Positions 16,413-25,196 of a stretch of 40,736 nt of DNA are shown here, one piece after another. The DNA is taken from the NCBI RefSeq assembly GCF_004761975.1, contig NZ_RQII01000008.1, forward strand, positions 1-40,736, in the 5' to 3' direction. The position numbers and the translations under genes were made by a program. The DNA is from Planococcus koreensis (GTDB taxonomy: Bacteria > Bacillota > Bacilli > Bacillales_A > Planococcaceae). Each line of letters starts with the position of its first letter. Position 1 is the first letter of the stretch. The notes beneath the pieces were generated by a model. It saw only the letters and a list, made by a program, of their open reading frames with translations. It ran no database searches and was not told where the DNA came from.

Positions 16413-17786
16413 ATGGATTGGCAACTAGAGGCGGAAAAGCGCAAAGACAGCATCATCAAGGATTTGCAGGAACTCATTTCAATTCCGAGTGTGTTGAACG
16501 ATGAAGCGGAAGAGGGTGCGCCGTTCGGCAAAGACGTCAAACGGGCGCTCGATTGGTTTCTGGATCAAGGAGCCGTGCGGGGTTATAAAGTGAAAAACGT
16601 CGCGGACGTGGCTGGCCATATCGAAACCGGTAATGGCGAAGAGCTTCTGGGAATTCTCGGCCATGTTGATGTCGTGCCTGCTGGGGCCGGCTGGACGAAA
16701 GATCCGTTCGGCGGCATGGTGGAAAACGGCAAACTCTACGGACGTGGAGCGATTGATGACAAAGGGCCGACAATCGCAGCTTGGGCTGCGTTGAATATGG
16801 TGAAAGACGCCGGCTTTGAATTTACAAAGCGCGTGCGCCTGATTATCGGTACAGATGAAGAAAGCGGCTTCCGCTGTGTCGACCGTTATTTCGAAACAGA
16901 AGAAATGCCGACGATCGGCTTTGCGCCGGATGCCGATTTCCCGATCATCAATGCGGAAAAAGGGATTGCGTCGGTCGCGCTGACGATGTCTTCTTGGCAA
17001 TCGGCGGACGCGCTGCAAAGTTTCGCTGCCGGCAACCGGACCAATATGGTGCCGGATTTGGCGGAAGCCGTTGTTACAGGAGCACTCACCGACTGGCAGC
17101 CGCCGTTCGAAGCGTTCCTGGCGCAGCATGGTGTGGCAGGAGCTGCGGAAGCCATTGATGATGGAGTGAAATTAACGGTGCACGGCAAATCGGCCCATGC
17201 CATGGAGCCGGAAGATGGCGTTAATGCTGGAATCTTGCTGGCGCTGTTTTTGAAAGAACGGCTTGCAGGTGACGGCGGGAGGTTTACCGCTTTTCTGGCG
17301 GATCATTTTTACAACGATTCACGGGGCCGAAAGCTTGGGCTCGATTTCAAGGATGAGGTGTCCGGCGATACAACGCTGAACGCTGGCGTCATCCGTTATG
17401 AACATGGCAAGAAAGCGGCAATCGAGGTAAGCATGCGTTATTCAATCTCTTTCCCGTTTGAAGAACGGATCGGCATCGACATGCCGGAAGGCTTTGAGCT
17501 CACGGTTGATTCAAATTCCCCGCCGCACCACGTCGACGCGGCGGACCCGTTCATCAAGATATTGCAGACGGCCTATGAAAAGCAGACCGGCGACAAAGCG
17601 GATTTGCTTGCCATCGGCGGGGGAACTTACGCGCGCGTCCTTGATAAAGGGGTGGCATTCGGAATGCTGTTTCCTGGTGAGAAAGACGTCGCCCACCAGG
17701 CGGATGAATTTGTGGATATCGAAAATCTGCTGAAGGCCGTTGCAATTTACGCTGAAGCGATTTATCAATTGGCTTGCAAACAATAA
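16413..17786 (+). CDS. pepV: Dipeptidase PepV (M20 family)
   Basis: A 457-residue M20 zinc dipeptidase, matching the usual 460-470. Metal-binding and catalytic motifs are GHVDVVPAG (His and catalytic Asp), GRGAIDDKGP (bridging Asp), GTDEESG (catalytic Glu and ligand), FAPDADFP, and the late IGGGTYAR. The lid domain spans about residues 185-380. It cleaves dipeptides, including D-Ala-containing ones in lactic bacteria. ATG at 16413 is preferred over GTG at 16404, because AGGAG at 16400-16404 is correctly spaced for the former. It lies 17 bp upstream of dat; the pair recurs in Firmicutes. Confidence 0.93.
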   Translation: MDWQLEAEKRKDSIIKDLQELISIPSVLNDEAEEGAPFGKDVKRALDWFLDQGAVRGYKVKNVADVAGHIETGNGEELLGILGHVDVVPAGAGWTKDPFGGMVENGKLYGRGAIDDKGPTIAAWAALNMVKDAGFEFTKRVRLIIGTDEESGFRCVDRYFETEEMPTIGFAPDADFPIINAEKGIASVALTMSSWQSADALQSFAAGNRTNMVPDLAEAVVTGALTDWQPPFEAFLAQHGVAGAAEAIDDGVKLTVHGKSAHAMEPEDGVNAGILLALFLKERLAGDGGRFTAFLADHFYNDSRGRKLGLDFKDEVSGDTTLNAGVIRYEHGKKAAIEVSMRYSISFPFEERIGIDMPEGFELTVDSNSPPHHVDAADPFIKILQTAYEKQTGDKADLLAIGGGTYARVLDKGVAFGMLFPGEKDVAHQADEFVDIENLLKAVAIYAEAIYQLACKQ

Positions 17787-17803
17787 TGAAAGAGGGATGC
17801 TGT

Positions 17804-18652
17804 ATGGATTGGATTTTACACAATGAAGAATTTATTCGCGAGGAAGAACTGAACATTTCAAAAGAAGACCGAGGCTATCAATTCGGAGACGGCATTTATG
17901 AAGTCGTCCGCGTATACGAAGGCAATTTGTTTACTGCGGAAGAGCATATTGACCGTTTTTACGAAAGCGCGGAAAAAATCAAGATCGTCATCCCTTATAC
18001 GAAAGACGTTTTCCACAAAATGCTGTACGATTTGGTGGAAATGAACGATATCAACAACGGTCAGGTTTATGTCCAGATCACCCGTGGACATGCACTCCGC
18101 CAGCATCATTTCCCGGAGTCTACTTCGCCGGTGGTGGTCGCGTATACGAAAACGGTGGAACGTCCGCTTGAGTTGATGCGAAACGGTGCAAAAGGCGCGT
18201 TCATCGAAGATGTCCGCTGGCTGCGCTGCGACATCAAGAGCTTGAACTTGCTCGGCAATGTCATGGCGAAACAGGAAGCACATGAAAAAGGCAGTTTTGA
18301 AGCCATTCTGCATCGAGGCGAAGTCGTTACTGAAGGTTCTTCCTCGAATATGTACGGCGTGAAAGACGGCATTATTTATACGCATCCGGCTACAAATTTA
18401 ATCCTGAATGGCATTACGAGAAGAGTGATCTTACAGCTCAGCCAAAATCTCGGCATCGAAGTGCAGGAAATGGCATTCACCAAAGCCCAAGCTTTGGAAA
18501 TGGATGAATTCTTCATGTCTTCGACAACTGCTGAAATCATGCCGATCACCGAAATCGACGGCAACCCGATAGGGCAAGGCATTCCAGGCGAGTTGACGAA
18601 AAATCTTCAGCAAGCATTTGAAGCGAACTTGAAACTGGCAGTTAAAATGTAA
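17804..18652 (+). CDS. dat: D-amino-acid transaminase
   Basis: A 282-residue fold-type IV PLP enzyme, the classical length of Bacillus D-alanine aminotransferase. The Schiff-base lysine is Lys145 (RCDIKSLNLLGN), with Tyr31 in FGDGIYEVVRVYEG, Arg98-region RGHALRQH for the substrate carboxylate, and EGSSSNMYGV for phosphate binding. It interconverts D-alanine and D-glutamate, feeding peptidoglycan. ATG at 17804 follows AAAGAGGG; an in-frame ATG at 17774 overlaps pepV and is unlikely. Cotranscription with pepV is implied by spacing. Confidence 0.95.
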   Translation: MDWILHNEEFIREEELNISKEDRGYQFGDGIYEVVRVYEGNLFTAEEHIDRFYESAEKIKIVIPYTKDVFHKMLYDLVEMNDINNGQVYVQITRGHALRQHHFPESTSPVVVAYTKTVERPLELMRNGAKGAFIEDVRWLRCDIKSLNLLGNVMAKQEAHEKGSFEAILHRGEVVTEGSSSNMYGVKDGIIYTHPATNLILNGITRRVILQLSQNLGIEVQEMAFTKAQALEMDEFFMSSTTAEIMPITEIDGNPIGQGIPGELTKNLQQAFEANLKLAVKM

Positions 18653-18654
18653 AA

Positions 18655-18686
18655 GTGGTCGGCGAAAGCCGATCACTATTTTTTTG
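18655..18686 (+). terminator. Terminator of pepV-dat
   Basis: GTGGTCGGC-GAAA-GCCGATCAC stem (one G-T pair) and a T run. Confidence 0.88.
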
Positions 18687-18724
18687 TAGACGCGCAAGTG
18701 GTAAACTTGGTAAAGGTGATGATT

Positions 18725-19270
18725 ATGCAAACACATTATTTTATCGGCATCAATATTCCGGAAGCGGCTGCAAAAGAGTTGGCAGAGGCGCGAGGGCAAT
18801 GGAACCTGCAAAGCCATAAAAAATATACGCGGCCGCAGGATATGCATATAACGCTGCTGTTCATCGGCAGTGCAGAAGAAACTCAGCTGCAGGAAGCGGC
18901 TCAAGCGCTGGAGGAAATCTCGCAAGCGCCTTTTGATTTGGCGATAAATGGCGTCAAGACCTTCGGCAACCCGCAGACGCCGCGCATCATCTACGCTGCA
19001 ATTGCGGACAGCGCTCCGCTGATGGAACTGCAGGAAAAGGTCAGAGAAATCACGCGAAAATTCAATTTGTCATCGGACCAGAAGCCTTTTGTGCCGCACA
19101 TCACACTGGCTGCCAAATGGGCAGGCGGCAGCGAGATGGAAGAAGCACCGGTGTTCAAAATGCCAAGCATTTCATTTCGCGTCGAGGAATTTTCATTGTT
19201 CCGCATTGAACCGCAGAATATGCGCAAATATGTGCCGCAAGCAACTTACCGATTGCAGGAAGGCGTCTGA
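18725..19270 (+). CDS. thpR: RNA 2',3'-cyclic phosphodiesterase (2H family)
   Basis: A 181-residue 2H phosphoesterase of the ThpR/LigT group (B. subtilis YtlP). The two catalytic HxT motifs are HIT at 41-43 and HIT at 125-127. Family members hydrolyse 2',3'-cyclic phosphates and may reversibly join 2'-5' RNA ends. ATG at 18725 is chosen because AAAGGTGA lies 7-14 bases upstream; starts at 18698 and 18719 are in frame. First gene of the operon thpR-ytlR-trmB-ytnP (gaps 18 bp, 4-bp overlap, 12 bp). Confidence 0.9.
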   Translation: MQTHYFIGINIPEAAAKELAEARGQWNLQSHKKYTRPQDMHITLLFIGSAEETQLQEAAQALEEISQAPFDLAINGVKTFGNPQTPRIIYAAIADSAPLMELQEKVREITRKFNLSSDQKPFVPHITLAAKWAGGSEMEEAPVFKMPSISFRVEEFSLFRIEPQNMRKYVPQATYRLQEGV

Positions 19271-19288
19271 CGCCAAAAGAGGGGTCAT

Positions 19289-20221
19289 ATGAAAACAATC
19301 ATTATCGTCAACCCGGCAGCCGGCAACGGCAATGCAGCAAAAAAATGGAATAAATTCAAAAACACCGCGGCGTTTCCCCATGAATTGCTTATGACGCAAT
19401 ACGCGGGGCATGCAGAAGAAGTGGCTGCGCGGCTCCGTGATGCCGACGAACCGGTGATGGTCATCGGCTTCGGCGGCGACGGCACGATGCGTGAAATCGT
19501 CGCTGGAGCTGCGGGATCGCCCAATTTGATCGTCGGTTCGGTCGCTGCCGGTTCAGGCAACGATTTCAGTCGGGGATTTTATTCATTTAAGGATGCTGAG
19601 GCGGTTGAGCTGTTTTTGCAGGAGCCAGCGAGCCTTGAGCAAGACTTGGGGGAATTCATCGATTCTGAACTATTCCGTTTCGTGAGCAGCTCAGGCATCG
19701 GTTTTGACGCTGAAATATCGGCACTGGTCAATCGCTCGCTAGCAAAAAAAGGGCTCAATAAGGTCGGAGCCGGAAAACTGGTCTACTTGCTTTACGTCAT
19801 CCGCACATTATTCCGCTTTAAGAAATTTGATTTGGCCGTGGAAACGGACGGCAATAATCAACAGTTTAAAGACGTTTGGCTGGCAACTGTCAGCAACCAG
19901 CCTTATTTCGGAGGCGGCATGAAAATTTCACCGGACTCGAAAACCGGTGACGGCTTGCTGGAATTGACCATCGTCAGCGGCATATCACGCTTGAAACTAC
20001 TGCTTGTGTTTGGTACGGTTTTTACTGGAACCCATACGAGGTTCAAAGAAGTGATTCAGCTCAGTGGAAGCCAATTCCGCTTGACAACAGATCGGCAAGT
20101 ATATCGCCACATCGACGGCGATTATGCCGGCAAAAGCCCTAAAAATGAGCCAATCCATTACGGCATCAGCAAGAGCCGATGGAATGCGATAAATAATGGA
20201 AAGAAAGAGGATGTATTATGA
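19289..20221 (+). CDS. ytlR: Diacylglycerol kinase-family lipid kinase (YtlR)
   Basis: A 310-residue DAGK-catalytic-domain protein. NPAAGNGNA (residues 8-16), GGDGT (62-66) and GSGNDF (about 88-93) are the nucleotide-binding signature of the DgkB/YegS/YtlR family. The C-terminal beta-sandwich carries the usual GGGMKISP and KTGDGLLEL strings. It is predicted to phosphorylate a lipid such as diacylglycerol; the substrate of YtlR is not known. Its stop overlaps the trmB start (ATGA, 20218-20221), so translation is probably coupled. Confidence 0.9.
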   Translation: MKTIIIVNPAAGNGNAAKKWNKFKNTAAFPHELLMTQYAGHAEEVAARLRDADEPVMVIGFGGDGTMREIVAGAAGSPNLIVGSVAAGSGNDFSRGFYSFKDAEAVELFLQEPASLEQDLGEFIDSELFRFVSSSGIGFDAEISALVNRSLAKKGLNKVGAGKLVYLLYVIRTLFRFKKFDLAVETDGNNQQFKDVWLATVSNQPYFGGGMKISPDSKTGDGLLELTIVSGISRLKLLLVFGTVFTGTHTRFKEVIQLSGSQFRLTTDRQVYRHIDGDYAGKSPKNEPIHYGISKSRWNAINNGKKEDVL

Positions 20222-20874
20222 GAACACGTTTTAAACCATGGGCTGCAGATTTGATGAAAGCCCATCCAGAAATCCTGATTCCGAATCCGGAACAGCAAAA
20301 AGGCAAATGGCACGAAGTATTCGGCAACAACAACCCGCTTCATATCGAAGCAGGGACTGGCAAAGGCCGTTTCATCATCGGCATGGCGAAGCAGAATCCG
20401 TCAATTAATTACATTGGCATCGAATTGTTCGACAGCGTCATCGTCAGCGCGCTTGAAACGATTTTGGAAGAAGAAGGCGGCATTCCGAATTTAAGATTGC
20501 TGCGCGTCAACGCCAAAGACTTAACCGAGTTTTTTGAAAAGGGTGAAGTGGACCGCTTGTATTTGAATTTCTCAGATCCGTGGCCGAAAAAACGCCATGC
20601 CAAACGCCGGTTGACACACGATACTTTCTTGAAATTATATGAATCTGTGCTGCCGGAAAACGGCGAAATCCATTTCAAAACAGACAACCGCGGCCTGTTC
20701 GAATATTCGCTGACCAGCGTTTCGGAATACGGCATGCTGTTGAAATACGTGTCATTGGATTTGCACGCCGGCGATCCGGAATGGAACATCATGACAGAGT
20801 ACGAAGAAAAATTCTCGAAAAAAGGACAGCCGATTTACCGGCTTGAAGCGCAATATCAAACGAATAAAGCATAA
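20218..20874 (+). CDS. trmB: tRNA (guanine-N7-)-methyltransferase
   Basis: A 218-residue TrmB. SAM-binding residues lie in [10 protein letters not shown] (about 43-52) and GIELF; the family signature [18 protein letters not shown] (about 116-133) includes the catalytic aspartate. It makes m7G46 in the variable loop of tRNAs. It is the third gene of the operon with thpR and ytlR. Confidence 0.97.
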   Translation: MRTRFKPWAADLMKAHPEILIPNPEQQKGKWHEVFGNNNPLHIEAGTGKGRFIIGMAKQNPSINYIGIELFDSVIVSALETILEEEGGIPNLRLLRVNAKDLTEFFEKGEVDRLYLNFSDPWPKKRHAKRRLTHDTFLKLYESVLPENGEIHFKTDNRGLFEYSLTSVSEYGMLLKYVSLDLHAGDPEWNIMTEYEEKFSKKGQPIYRLEAQYQTNKA

Positions 20875-20886
20875 GGGGGATTCAGG

Positions 20887-21741
20887 GTGGATAAATTTCA
20901 ATTTCACGACATGGCATTGACTTGGCTGGATGGGGGAACGACTTGGCTGGACGGAGGCACTATGTTTGGGGTGGTGCCGAAAGTGATCTGGTCAAAGCGT
21001 TATCCGGCCAACGAACAAAACCAGATTGAATTGCCGACGCACCCGATATTGGTGCAATACAATGGCCACAACATCATCATCGACAGCGGGCTTGGCGATG
21101 GCAAATTGACCGATCGCCAAAAACGCAACCTTGGGGTGTCATCGGAATCGCAAGTCGAAGAGAATTTGGCGGAGCTTGGTTTGTCTGCAGCAGACATTGA
21201 TTTGGTTCTTATGACACATCTGCACGGCGACCACGCAGCCGGTTTGACGAAACCGCAAGGCGATGGCTATGTTTCCGTTTTTCCGAACGCGAAAATATAC
21301 GTATCTGCTGTTGAGTGGGAAGAAATGCAGCATCCGAATATCCGCTCGCGCAACACGTATTGGAAAGAGAACTGGGAGCCGGTTGCAGGCCAAGTAGAAA
21401 CCTTCGATAAGCAGGCAAGCCCAGTGGAAGGCATTACGATGATCCACACGGGCGGCCATTCGAACGGCCACAGCGTCATTAAATTGGAAAGCGGCGGCGA
21501 AACGATCTTGCATATGGGCGACATCATGCCAACGCATTCCCACCAAAACCCGCTGTGGGTGCTCGCTTTTGACGATTACCCGATGGATTCCATCTATGCC
21601 AAAGAAAAGCTGATGAAAGAAGCTTTGGCGAATGGCTATTATTTCACGTTCTATCACGATGCCTATTACCGCATCCTCAAATGGAGCGAAGACGGCAAAG
21701 AAATTACCGAATCCGTGCAATACAAAGAAAAACAATTCTAA
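20887..21741 (+). CDS. ytnP: MBL-fold hydrolase, YtnP-type (quorum-quenching lactonase-like)
   Basis: A 284-residue metallo-beta-lactamase-fold enzyme with the dinuclear zinc motif HLHGDH (in [11 protein letters not shown], about residues 112-117), the [10 protein letters not shown] histidine and the HMGD aspartate. B. subtilis YtnP is a lactonase that interferes with Streptomyces signalling. GTG at 20887 follows AAGGGGGATTCAGG. Residues 12-25 read TWLDGGT twice in tandem, encoded by two 21-bp units (20920-20940, 20941-20961) that differ at four positions, all synonymous third-codon bases. It is the last gene of the thpR operon. Confidence 0.9.
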   Translation: MDKFQFHDMALTWLDGGTTWLDGGTMFGVVPKVIWSKRYPANEQNQIELPTHPILVQYNGHNIIIDSGLGDGKLTDRQKRNLGVSSESQVEENLAELGLSAADIDLVLMTHLHGDHAAGLTKPQGDGYVSVFPNAKIYVSAVEWEEMQHPNIRSRNTYWKENWEPVAGQVETFDKQASPVEGITMIHTGGHSNGHSVIKLESGGETILHMGDIMPTHSHQNPLWVLAFDDYPMDSIYAKEKLMKEALANGYYFTFYHDAYYRILKWSEDGKEITESVQYKEKQF

Positions 21742-21768
21742 GAACCGCTAAAATAAATTCAAGAAAAA

Positions 21769-21812
21769 AAAGAAAGAATGCCGCGCGAAATTGCGCGGCA
21801 TTCTTTCTTTAC
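21769..21812. terminator. Long bidirectional terminator, ytnP / ytzB
   Basis: Perfect 18-bp arms (21769-21786, 21793-21810) with a 6-nt loop, ending in T-rich on the plus strand and preceded by an A tract, so it works for both convergent genes. Confidence 0.93.
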
Positions 21813-21816
21813 GTTA

Positions 21817-22131
21817 TTAAACTTTATTCACTTCGACGATAGCGCCTGAATAGGCATCTGCCATGAATTCGAATTGCTCCAATTCATCATCGCGGTGGCG
21901 AGTGATGCCGCCTTTATAAACTTCTGTTTCAATTGCGTGCTGTTTATACGGCTCTGTTTTCATGTAAATCCACGAACCGTCAATCGGGCCTTCTTCTTTA
22001 AAAGCTTCTTTGACACTTTTCAGGACATCATCTGCGGGATAAAGCTTTTCCTTGCGGTCATACACTTCTTTGACAATATAAGTCGCTGCCACACCTGTTG
22101 CAAATCCGATTAATAAATCACGATTTTTCAC
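21817..22131 (-). CDS. ytzB: Small PepSY-domain protein YtzB
   Basis: A 104-residue protein with one N-terminal membrane anchor (LLIGFATGVAATYIV) and a single PepSY-like domain (ILxSVKEAFKEEGPIDGSWI...GGITR...YSGAIVEV). GTG at 22129-22131 follows GGAGGG; an open frame runs up to 22350 but that part crosses a repeat element and is not coding. A -10-like TACAAT is at 22160-22165 on the minus strand. PepSY proteins are often protease inhibitors, but no role is known for YtzB. Confidence 0.85.
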   Translation of the reverse strand: MKNRDLLIGFATGVAATYIVKEVYDRKEKLYPADDVLKSVKEAFKEEGPIDGSWIYMKTEPYKQHAIETEVYKGGITRHRDDELEQFEFMADAYSGAIVEVNKV

Positions 22132-22209
22132 TAAAATCCCTCCTAAGCTTTCTGGACAAATTGTACCATAAATGATGTACAGGGAAAAATATAAGCTTTG
22201 TTTGATATG

Positions 22210-22331
22210 GATACTCCGCAAAACTGCCTTGCTTGCCGCGGGCGAGCGCTGAGCCGCTTCGTCGCTGCGCTCCTGCAGGGTCTCAGCTGTCTCGCTATCC
22301 CGCAGGCGTCTCGGCAGTTTTGCTCCGTATC
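22210..22331. repeat. Interspersed inverted-repeat element
   Basis: Outer arms GATAC..GCAAAACTGCC (22210-22228) and GGCAGTTTTGC..GTATC (22313-22331) pair perfectly except for a symmetrical TCC/TCC internal loop. The interior (CCGCGGGCGAGCG, GGTCTCAGC, CCCGCAGGCGTCTCG) is GC-rich and resembles the well-known Bacillales intergenic repeat with CCGCGGGCGAG ... CCCGCAGGAGTCTCG. Recognition is from memory; the dyad is seen directly. Confidence 0.7.
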
Positions 22332-22379
22332 TACAATTCAATAAAGACAAATATGAATATACTTTTTAAAGTGAATATT

Positions 22380-22476
22380 TAGCGAAGGCGCGGCCAAGGG
22401 CTAGGCGAAGCAGAAAGACGGGCGTTCTTTGCCTGGCTTTTTGCGAGAGCCATGCCCAAAGCGTCCGAAGCGGCCT
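22380..22476 (-). repeat. Interspersed repeat, copy 1 of a family shared with the ccpA gap
   Basis: Read on the minus strand it starts GCCGCTTCGGACGCTTTGGG (22455-22474), 19/20 identical to 34190-34209, then TGGCTCTCGC...GCCA, also shared with 34278-34297. The rest differs between the copies. Confidence 0.65.
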
Positions 22477-22588
22477 ATACATAAATACTCTAGTTGTTTC
22501 TTTCGCATGTCGAAATATAAAACTGGAAATAATCAGAAAAAAGCTCTACACTAAAGGGAAGCAATGCATTTTAGGAGGAGTTATACAT

Positions 22589-23662
22589 ATGAACAGTGAA
22601 ACGAGAGAATTATTCAAGACTTTGACCGAGTTGCCAGGAGCACCGGGCAATGAGCATGCAGTCCGTAAATTCATGCGCCAAGAACTTGAAAAGTATTCAG
22701 ATCGATTGATCCAGGATAATTTGGGCAGCGTTTTCGGCGTGAAAGATGGCGACGAGGCTGGTCCGCGCATCATGGTAGCGGGGCATATGGATGAAGTCGG
22801 TTTTATGGTATCCCAAATTACAGAAAACGGCATGCTGCGTTTCCAGCCGCTTGGCGGTTGGTGGAACCAAGTTATGCTAGCAATGCGTGTTGAGATTATC
22901 GCGGGAGATCGAGTGATTCCAGGTGTGGTCGGATCGATCCCGCCTCATTTATTGAGTGAAGAATTGCGCAGCAAGCCGATGGACATCAAGAATATGCTGA
23001 TTGATATCGGTGCTGATGACAAAGCGGACGCACTCGCAATGGGCATCCGCCCAGGCCAGCAGGTTGTGCCGTTCAGCCCGTTTACGGAAATGGCGAACAG
23101 CAAGAAAATCATGGCGAAAGCGTGGGATAACCGCTACGGCTGCGGACTGGCAATTGAGTTGTTGAAAGAATTGAAAGACGAAAAATTGCCGAACCAATTG
23201 TTCTCCGGCGCAACAGTAATGGAAGAAGTGGGACTTCGTGGCGCACAGACTGCGGCAAACTTGATACAGCCAGATCTGTTTTTTGCGCTTGACGCAAGCC
23301 CGGCGAATGACGCAACCGGCAATAAAACCGAATTCGGCCAATTGGGCAAAGGTACGCTCTTGCGTATTTTCGATAAAAGCATGGTGACTCACCGCGGCAT
23401 GCGCGAATTCATCTTGGATACAGCCGAGTCGAATAACATCCCATACCAATATTTCATTTCCCAAGGTGGGACGGACGCAGGCAAAGTCCATACGGCAAAC
23501 GAAGGCATCCCGAGTTCCGTCATCGGCATCTGCTCACGCTATATCCATACGTCCGCATCGATCATCCACACCGATGATTACGCGGCAGCAAAAGAATTGC
23601 TGACGAAGCTTGTCAGAACTGCTGACAAAACGACGTTGGAGACAATTAAACAAAACAGCTAA
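22589..23662 (+). CDS. ytoP: M42-family metallo-aminopeptidase
   Basis: A 357-residue M42 (glutamyl aminopeptidase/endoglucanase-type) peptidase. Zinc and catalytic residues are His66 and Asp68 in AGHMDEVGF, the bridging Asp in AWDNRYGCG, the catalytic Glu pair in VMEEVGLRG, Asp in [12 protein letters not shown], and the last His in [10 protein letters not shown]. These peptidases form dodecameric tetrahedral particles and trim N-terminal residues from peptides. AGGAGG precedes the ATG. A terminator follows, so it is probably monocistronic. Confidence 0.95.
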   Translation: MNSETRELFKTLTELPGAPGNEHAVRKFMRQELEKYSDRLIQDNLGSVFGVKDGDEAGPRIMVAGHMDEVGFMVSQITENGMLRFQPLGGWWNQVMLAMRVEIIAGDRVIPGVVGSIPPHLLSEELRSKPMDIKNMLIDIGADDKADALAMGIRPGQQVVPFSPFTEMANSKKIMAKAWDNRYGCGLAIELLKELKDEKLPNQLFSGATVMEEVGLRGAQTAANLIQPDLFFALDASPANDATGNKTEFGQLGKGTLLRIFDKSMVTHRGMREFILDTAESNNIPYQYFISQGGTDAGKVHTANEGIPSSVIGICSRYIHTSASIIHTDDYAAAKELLTKLVRTADKTTLETIKQNS

Positions 23663-23688
23663 AAGAGGGCCTTCGGGCTCTTTTTTTT
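23663..23688 (+). terminator. UUCG-tetraloop terminator of ytoP
   Basis: A stem closed by C-UUCG-G (23671-23676), with GAGGGCC pairing to GGCTC plus T residues, then a T8 run. Confidence 0.8.
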
Positions 23689-23703
23689 GAAAGGGATGAG
23701 GAA

Positions 23704-24225
23704 ATGAAAAAAATCCAAGCAAGCATCGCCTCGAAAAATCCAGCCAAAATTAACGCAGTTGCGACAGCAATGGAAACTCTGGGCTATGCGTTTGACCTGG
23801 CTTCAGCGGAAGCGGCTTCAGGGGTATCCGAGCAGCCGAGGTCACTGGAAGAGACACGCCTAGGTGCAATAAACCGCGCTAAAACACTTTCAGCTGAGTC
23901 CGTGGACATTGCAATCGGCTTGGAGGGCGGCGTCTATGAACTTGAAGGCGAAATGTATTTATGCAATTGGGGGGCGCTCGCAACGAATGACGGCAAAATT
24001 TATACAGCCGCAGGAGCCCAACTGCCGCTTCCTGAAGAAATTGCAGAAAAACTGCGGGCGGGCGGCGAGCTTGGTCCGGTGATGGACGCTTATGCCAATG
24101 AAATCGGTGTGAGGCATCACAAAGGAGCTGTCGGCGTGTTGACTGCAGGCTTGGTCAACCGGGATGAAATGTTCAGCCATATTGTTAAATTGCTGCTAGG
24201 ACAATACGTCCGCGGCAGCGATTAA
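23704..24225 (+). CDS. DUF84 / YjjX-type inosine-xanthosine triphosphatase
   Basis: A 173-residue DUF84 protein related to E. coli YjjX, which hydrolyses ITP/XTP and so cleans the nucleotide pool. Typical strings are the N-terminal ASKNPAKINAV (residues 9-19), SGVSEQPRSLEET, GLEGGVYE and the late HKGAVGVLTAGLVNR. GGGATGAGGAA precedes the ATG. It starts 16 bp after the ytoP terminator, so either readthrough or a promoter inside ytoP must serve it. Confidence 0.85.
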   Translation: MKKIQASIASKNPAKINAVATAMETLGYAFDLASAEAASGVSEQPRSLEETRLGAINRAKTLSAESVDIAIGLEGGVYELEGEMYLCNWGALATNDGKIYTAAGAQLPLPEEIAEKLRAGGELGPVMDAYANEIGVRHHKGAVGVLTAGLVNRDEMFSHIVKLLLGQYVRGSD

Positions 24226-24226
24226 G

Positions 24227-24255
24227 TTGCATGTGCAAAGAAACATCTTTAAAAT
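24227..24255 (+). promoter_or_regulatory. Promoter of the lipoprotein-ytpP-ytpQ-ytpR-sftA operon
   Basis: TTGCAT (24227-24232, 3/6), 17-nt spacer, TAAAAT (24250-24255, 5/6), 31 bp before the GTG at 24286. Confidence 0.55.
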
Positions 24256-24285
24256 AAGAACAAGCAAAGTTAGGGAGGAATAGGC

Positions 24286-24807
24286 GTGCCTCGTAAAGGG
24301 TTATTGGTTTTATTCACAGCAGCGGCCATTGGGTTGGCTGGCTGTACAGCAACTCCGGAAGAAAAGATTGCCGGCGCCTTGGAGAATGCCCACAAGGCAT
24401 TTTCTGCAGAACCGCGGGAAGCTAACGAATCTTCCGACGGCACAGCGTTCTATCTGCCGGGAGGCTATACGGTGGAAGAGCCGTCTGATGAACGCAGCAT
24501 CAATATCACAAAAGGCAGCGATTCGTATATGCTGACCGCCAACCCGAACGAGGCGGGCGACAGCACATTATTCTATGACCTTTTAAAATCCGAGCCGCAG
24601 CAGGAATGGGCGGCTGATGAAACTTTCGAGGAAAATGGACGATTCGGTTTTGCCGCTGTACGAAAAATCGCGGACGACCGGTTTGAAGTGGTGGCCAGCG
24701 CTGGCGGCGCCAAATTGACAGCCGTATCGGAAGCAGGCAAAATTGAGGAAAATATGGAATGGATGATGCAGACTGCACGTTCCATCGATAATGAGAAGGG
24801 AGATTGA
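24286..24807 (+). CDS. Lipoprotein of unknown function
   Basis: A 173-residue protein with a short signal peptide and a lipobox LAGC, Cys20 being the predicted lipidated residue (MPRKGLLVLFTAAAIGLAGC). The mature part has no domain I recognise; it is acidic and begins with TATPEEKIAGALENAHKAF. GTG at 24286 follows AGGGAGGAATAGGC. It ends 4 bp before ytpP, so it should be translated from the same message. B. subtilis has no obvious equivalent next to ytpP in my memory; homologues in other Bacillales may exist. Confidence 0.85.
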   Translation: MPRKGLLVLFTAAAIGLAGCTATPEEKIAGALENAHKAFSAEPREANESSDGTAFYLPGGYTVEEPSDERSINITKGSDSYMLTANPNEAGDSTLFYDLLKSEPQQEWAADETFEENGRFGFAAVRKIADDRFEVVASAGGAKLTAVSEAGKIEENMEWMMQTARSIDNEKGD

Positions 24808-24811
24808 CTGA

Positions 24812-25129
24812 ATGAGAACGTTAACTTCTATTGAGCAATTCAATGAACTGGCGGAAAGCGAACCGGTTGTCTTTATGTTTACGGCCGACTGGTGTCCGGA
24901 TTGCCGTGTTATTGAACCAATACTGCCTGAAATTGAAGAAGCTCACACGGAATTCACTTTCGTATCCGTGGACCGGGACGAATTTATCGATTTGTGCATT
25001 GAAAAGAACATTTATGGAATTCCGAGTTTCCTGGCTTATACGAATGGCACTGAAGCTGGCCGTTTTGTCAGCAAGGACCGCAAAACAAAGCAGGAAATCG
25101 AAAATTTCCTGGCCGCTCTCGCTAGATGA
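24812..25129 (+). CDS. ytpP: Thioredoxin-like protein YtpP
   Basis: A 105-residue thioredoxin-fold protein. The active site is WCPDC (Cys28, Cys31), and the cis-proline lies in YGIPSF. The CPDC motif differs from the CGPC of TrxA and is typical of YtpP. The redox partner is unknown; genetic context with ytpQ/ytpR/sftA gives no clear substrate. GGGAGATTG precedes the ATG. Confidence 0.92.
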   Translation: MRTLTSIEQFNELAESEPVVFMFTADWCPDCRVIEPILPEIEEAHTEFTFVSVDRDEFIDLCIEKNIYGIPSFLAYTNGTEAGRFVSKDRKTKQEIENFLAALAR

Positions 25130-25146
25130 GAAAATATAAAAAAATG

Positions 25147-25182
25147 ACGGTTCGCCATACTGTGGCTGAGCCGTTTATTTTT
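25147..25182 (+). terminator. Hairpin with T tract between ytpP and ytpQ
   Basis: ACGGTTCGCCA pairs with TGGCTGAGCCGT (one bulge, one G-T pair), followed by TTATTTTT. It lies inside an otherwise tight operon, so it may be a partial terminator that lowers distal expression. Confidence 0.6.
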
Positions 25183-25196
25183 GAGGAGGAACCGAC

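Larger units (their letters stand above)
22132..22588. other. Repeat-rich 457-bp gap between ytzB and ytoP
   Basis: No gene. The gap holds a large imperfect inverted repeat (22210-22331) and a second element (22380-22476) related to one upstream of ccpA. A weak candidate promoter for ytoP is TTGTTT (22494-22499), 16 nt, TATAAA (22516-22521). Confidence 0.6.

Noticed and set aside
22132..22350. N-terminal extension of ytzB
   Set aside because: It crosses a noncoding inverted-repeat element, and a GTG with a strong ribosome binding site exists at 22131.
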